Source: Lactobacillus sp. CBA3605 (GTDB taxonomy: Bacteria; Bacillota; Bacilli; Lactobacillales; Lactobacillaceae). From it: a stretch of DNA of 64,000 nucleotides. Made by a program: the position numbers and the translations under genes. A model generated the notes under the pieces. That model saw nothing but the letters and a program-made list of their open reading frames with translations, was not told the DNA's origin and made no database searches. The stretch is taken from NCBI RefSeq assembly GCF_002970915.1, contig NZ_CP027190.1, forward strand, positions 1,550,001-1,614,000. Reading direction: 5' to 3'. Shown piece by piece: positions 63,564 through 64,000 of this stretch; position 1 is the stretch's first letter; every line of letters starts with the position of its first letter.

Positions 63564-64000
63564 ATGATTAGTAATGAAACGTTCCTAAGTATGCATGAAA
63601 TTGCTGAAATGTTAGACGGAAAGTGGGTGCTGCCACCGGCTGATGACCAAGCGTTGGTCGAGCACTATGCAATTTATTCTGGTGAGCTAATACATAAGGA
63701 CAATGCCAATTTATGGTTCGCAATGGATGTCCCAACTTGGCAACGAGGGACTAGTAATACTGGGGTATATGCCACCACTTTTGCTGATTCACATGCCAAA
63801 GTTAGTCAATATCAACAGTACTTGCAGATGGCAGTTGTCCAACATCCGGTGGCTGACACGACCGTGCCACAGCTACAGGTCGCAGACCCTTATGTAGCGA
63901 TGGTCACACTCTTTAAATGGGTCAATCAACATAATCCTAGTCGTAACGTGGGCATTACGGGTACTGTTGGAAAAAGTACGATGAAGGAATTAGTTGCAAC
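63564..64000 (+). CDS. Mur-ligase-like protein (partial, N-terminal part)
   Basis: A gene running off the right edge; 145 residues are visible. It has the MurF-like N-terminal substrate domain, then the ATP-binding P-loop NVGITGTVGKSTMKEL near residue 132, where MurF has GSNGKT. Valine replaces the asparagine and serine the threonine, which recalls the poly-gamma-glutamate synthetase/CapB-type branch of Mur-ligase-like enzymes. The start follows GGAGG. Whether it is a true MurF or a paralogue needs the missing part. Confidence 0.75.
   Translation, partial: MISNETFLSMHEIAEMLDGKWVLPPADDQALVEHYAIYSGELIHKDNANLWFAMDVPTWQRGTSNTGVYATTFADSHAKVSQYQQYLQMAVVQHPVADTTVPQLQVADPYVAMVTLFKWVNQHNPSRNVGITGTVGKSTMKELVA

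Overview
The window looks like a chromosome segment of a lactic acid bacterium of the Lactiplantibacillus (Lactobacillus plantarum) group. The evidence is moderate GC, strong AGGAGG ribosome binding sites, many PTS and ABC sugar systems, LacI regulators with cre-like boxes, T-box and TPP leaders, and a gene order (malto-oligosaccharide locus, sucrose locus, serC-serA, ackA, ykoEDC, nagB, mtlA-mtlR-mtlF-mtlD) that matches what I remember of L. plantarum. The species assignment is inference; no search was run. I see no rRNA, tRNA, CRISPR array, IS element or prophage.

Layout. Positions 1-2300 (minus): an ECF vitamin/amino-acid type importer (ATPase cut by the window edge, plus S component) under a T-box whose likely specifier is a methionine codon. 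2350-8060: a hypothetical gene, GntR and PadR regulators, a DUF2812 membrane protein, a zinc-ribbon/AP2 protein, and a TetR regulator next to an unusual acyl-CoA dehydrogenase fused to an ETF-alpha FAD domain. 8200-23190 (plus): a malto-oligosaccharide locus with a GH31 glucosidase, two LacI regulators, two GH13 enzymes, a complete ABC importer with its ATPase, and a GH65 maltose phosphorylase. 23430-31970: a sucrose/raffinose locus, with a GH36 alpha-galactosidase and sucrose PTS divergent from GH32 hydrolase, LacI-type ScrR and a GH13 alpha-1,6-glucosidase, around a shared operator region.

32040-42430 is mostly on the minus strand: a quinone-reductase-like enzyme, a NhaC-type transporter under a Tyr-like T-box, a LysR regulator, a 1.1 kb gene-poor stretch, a 43-residue peptide gene beside an Rgg-like regulator, an OppA lipoprotein, and serC-serA preceded by what appears to be a serine-rich leader-peptide attenuator. 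42560-57490 is mixed housekeeping: histidine phosphatase, a short NFACT-R protein, acetate kinase, a CrcB pair, an ABC-F protein with an attenuator-like leader, the TPP-controlled ykoEDC transporter, glutathione peroxidase, aldo/keto reductase, a HigBA toxin-antitoxin pair, greA, a candidate small RNA, nagB and a C69 dipeptidase.

57700-63400 is the mannitol operon (EIICB, PRD activator, EIIA, mannitol-1-phosphate dehydrogenase), and the window ends inside a Mur-ligase-like gene. The overall theme is carbohydrate uptake and breakdown with catabolite control. RNA-level control of amino-acid and vitamin genes is also prominent: two T-boxes, one TPP riboswitch, one putative peptide attenuator and one ABC-F leader.
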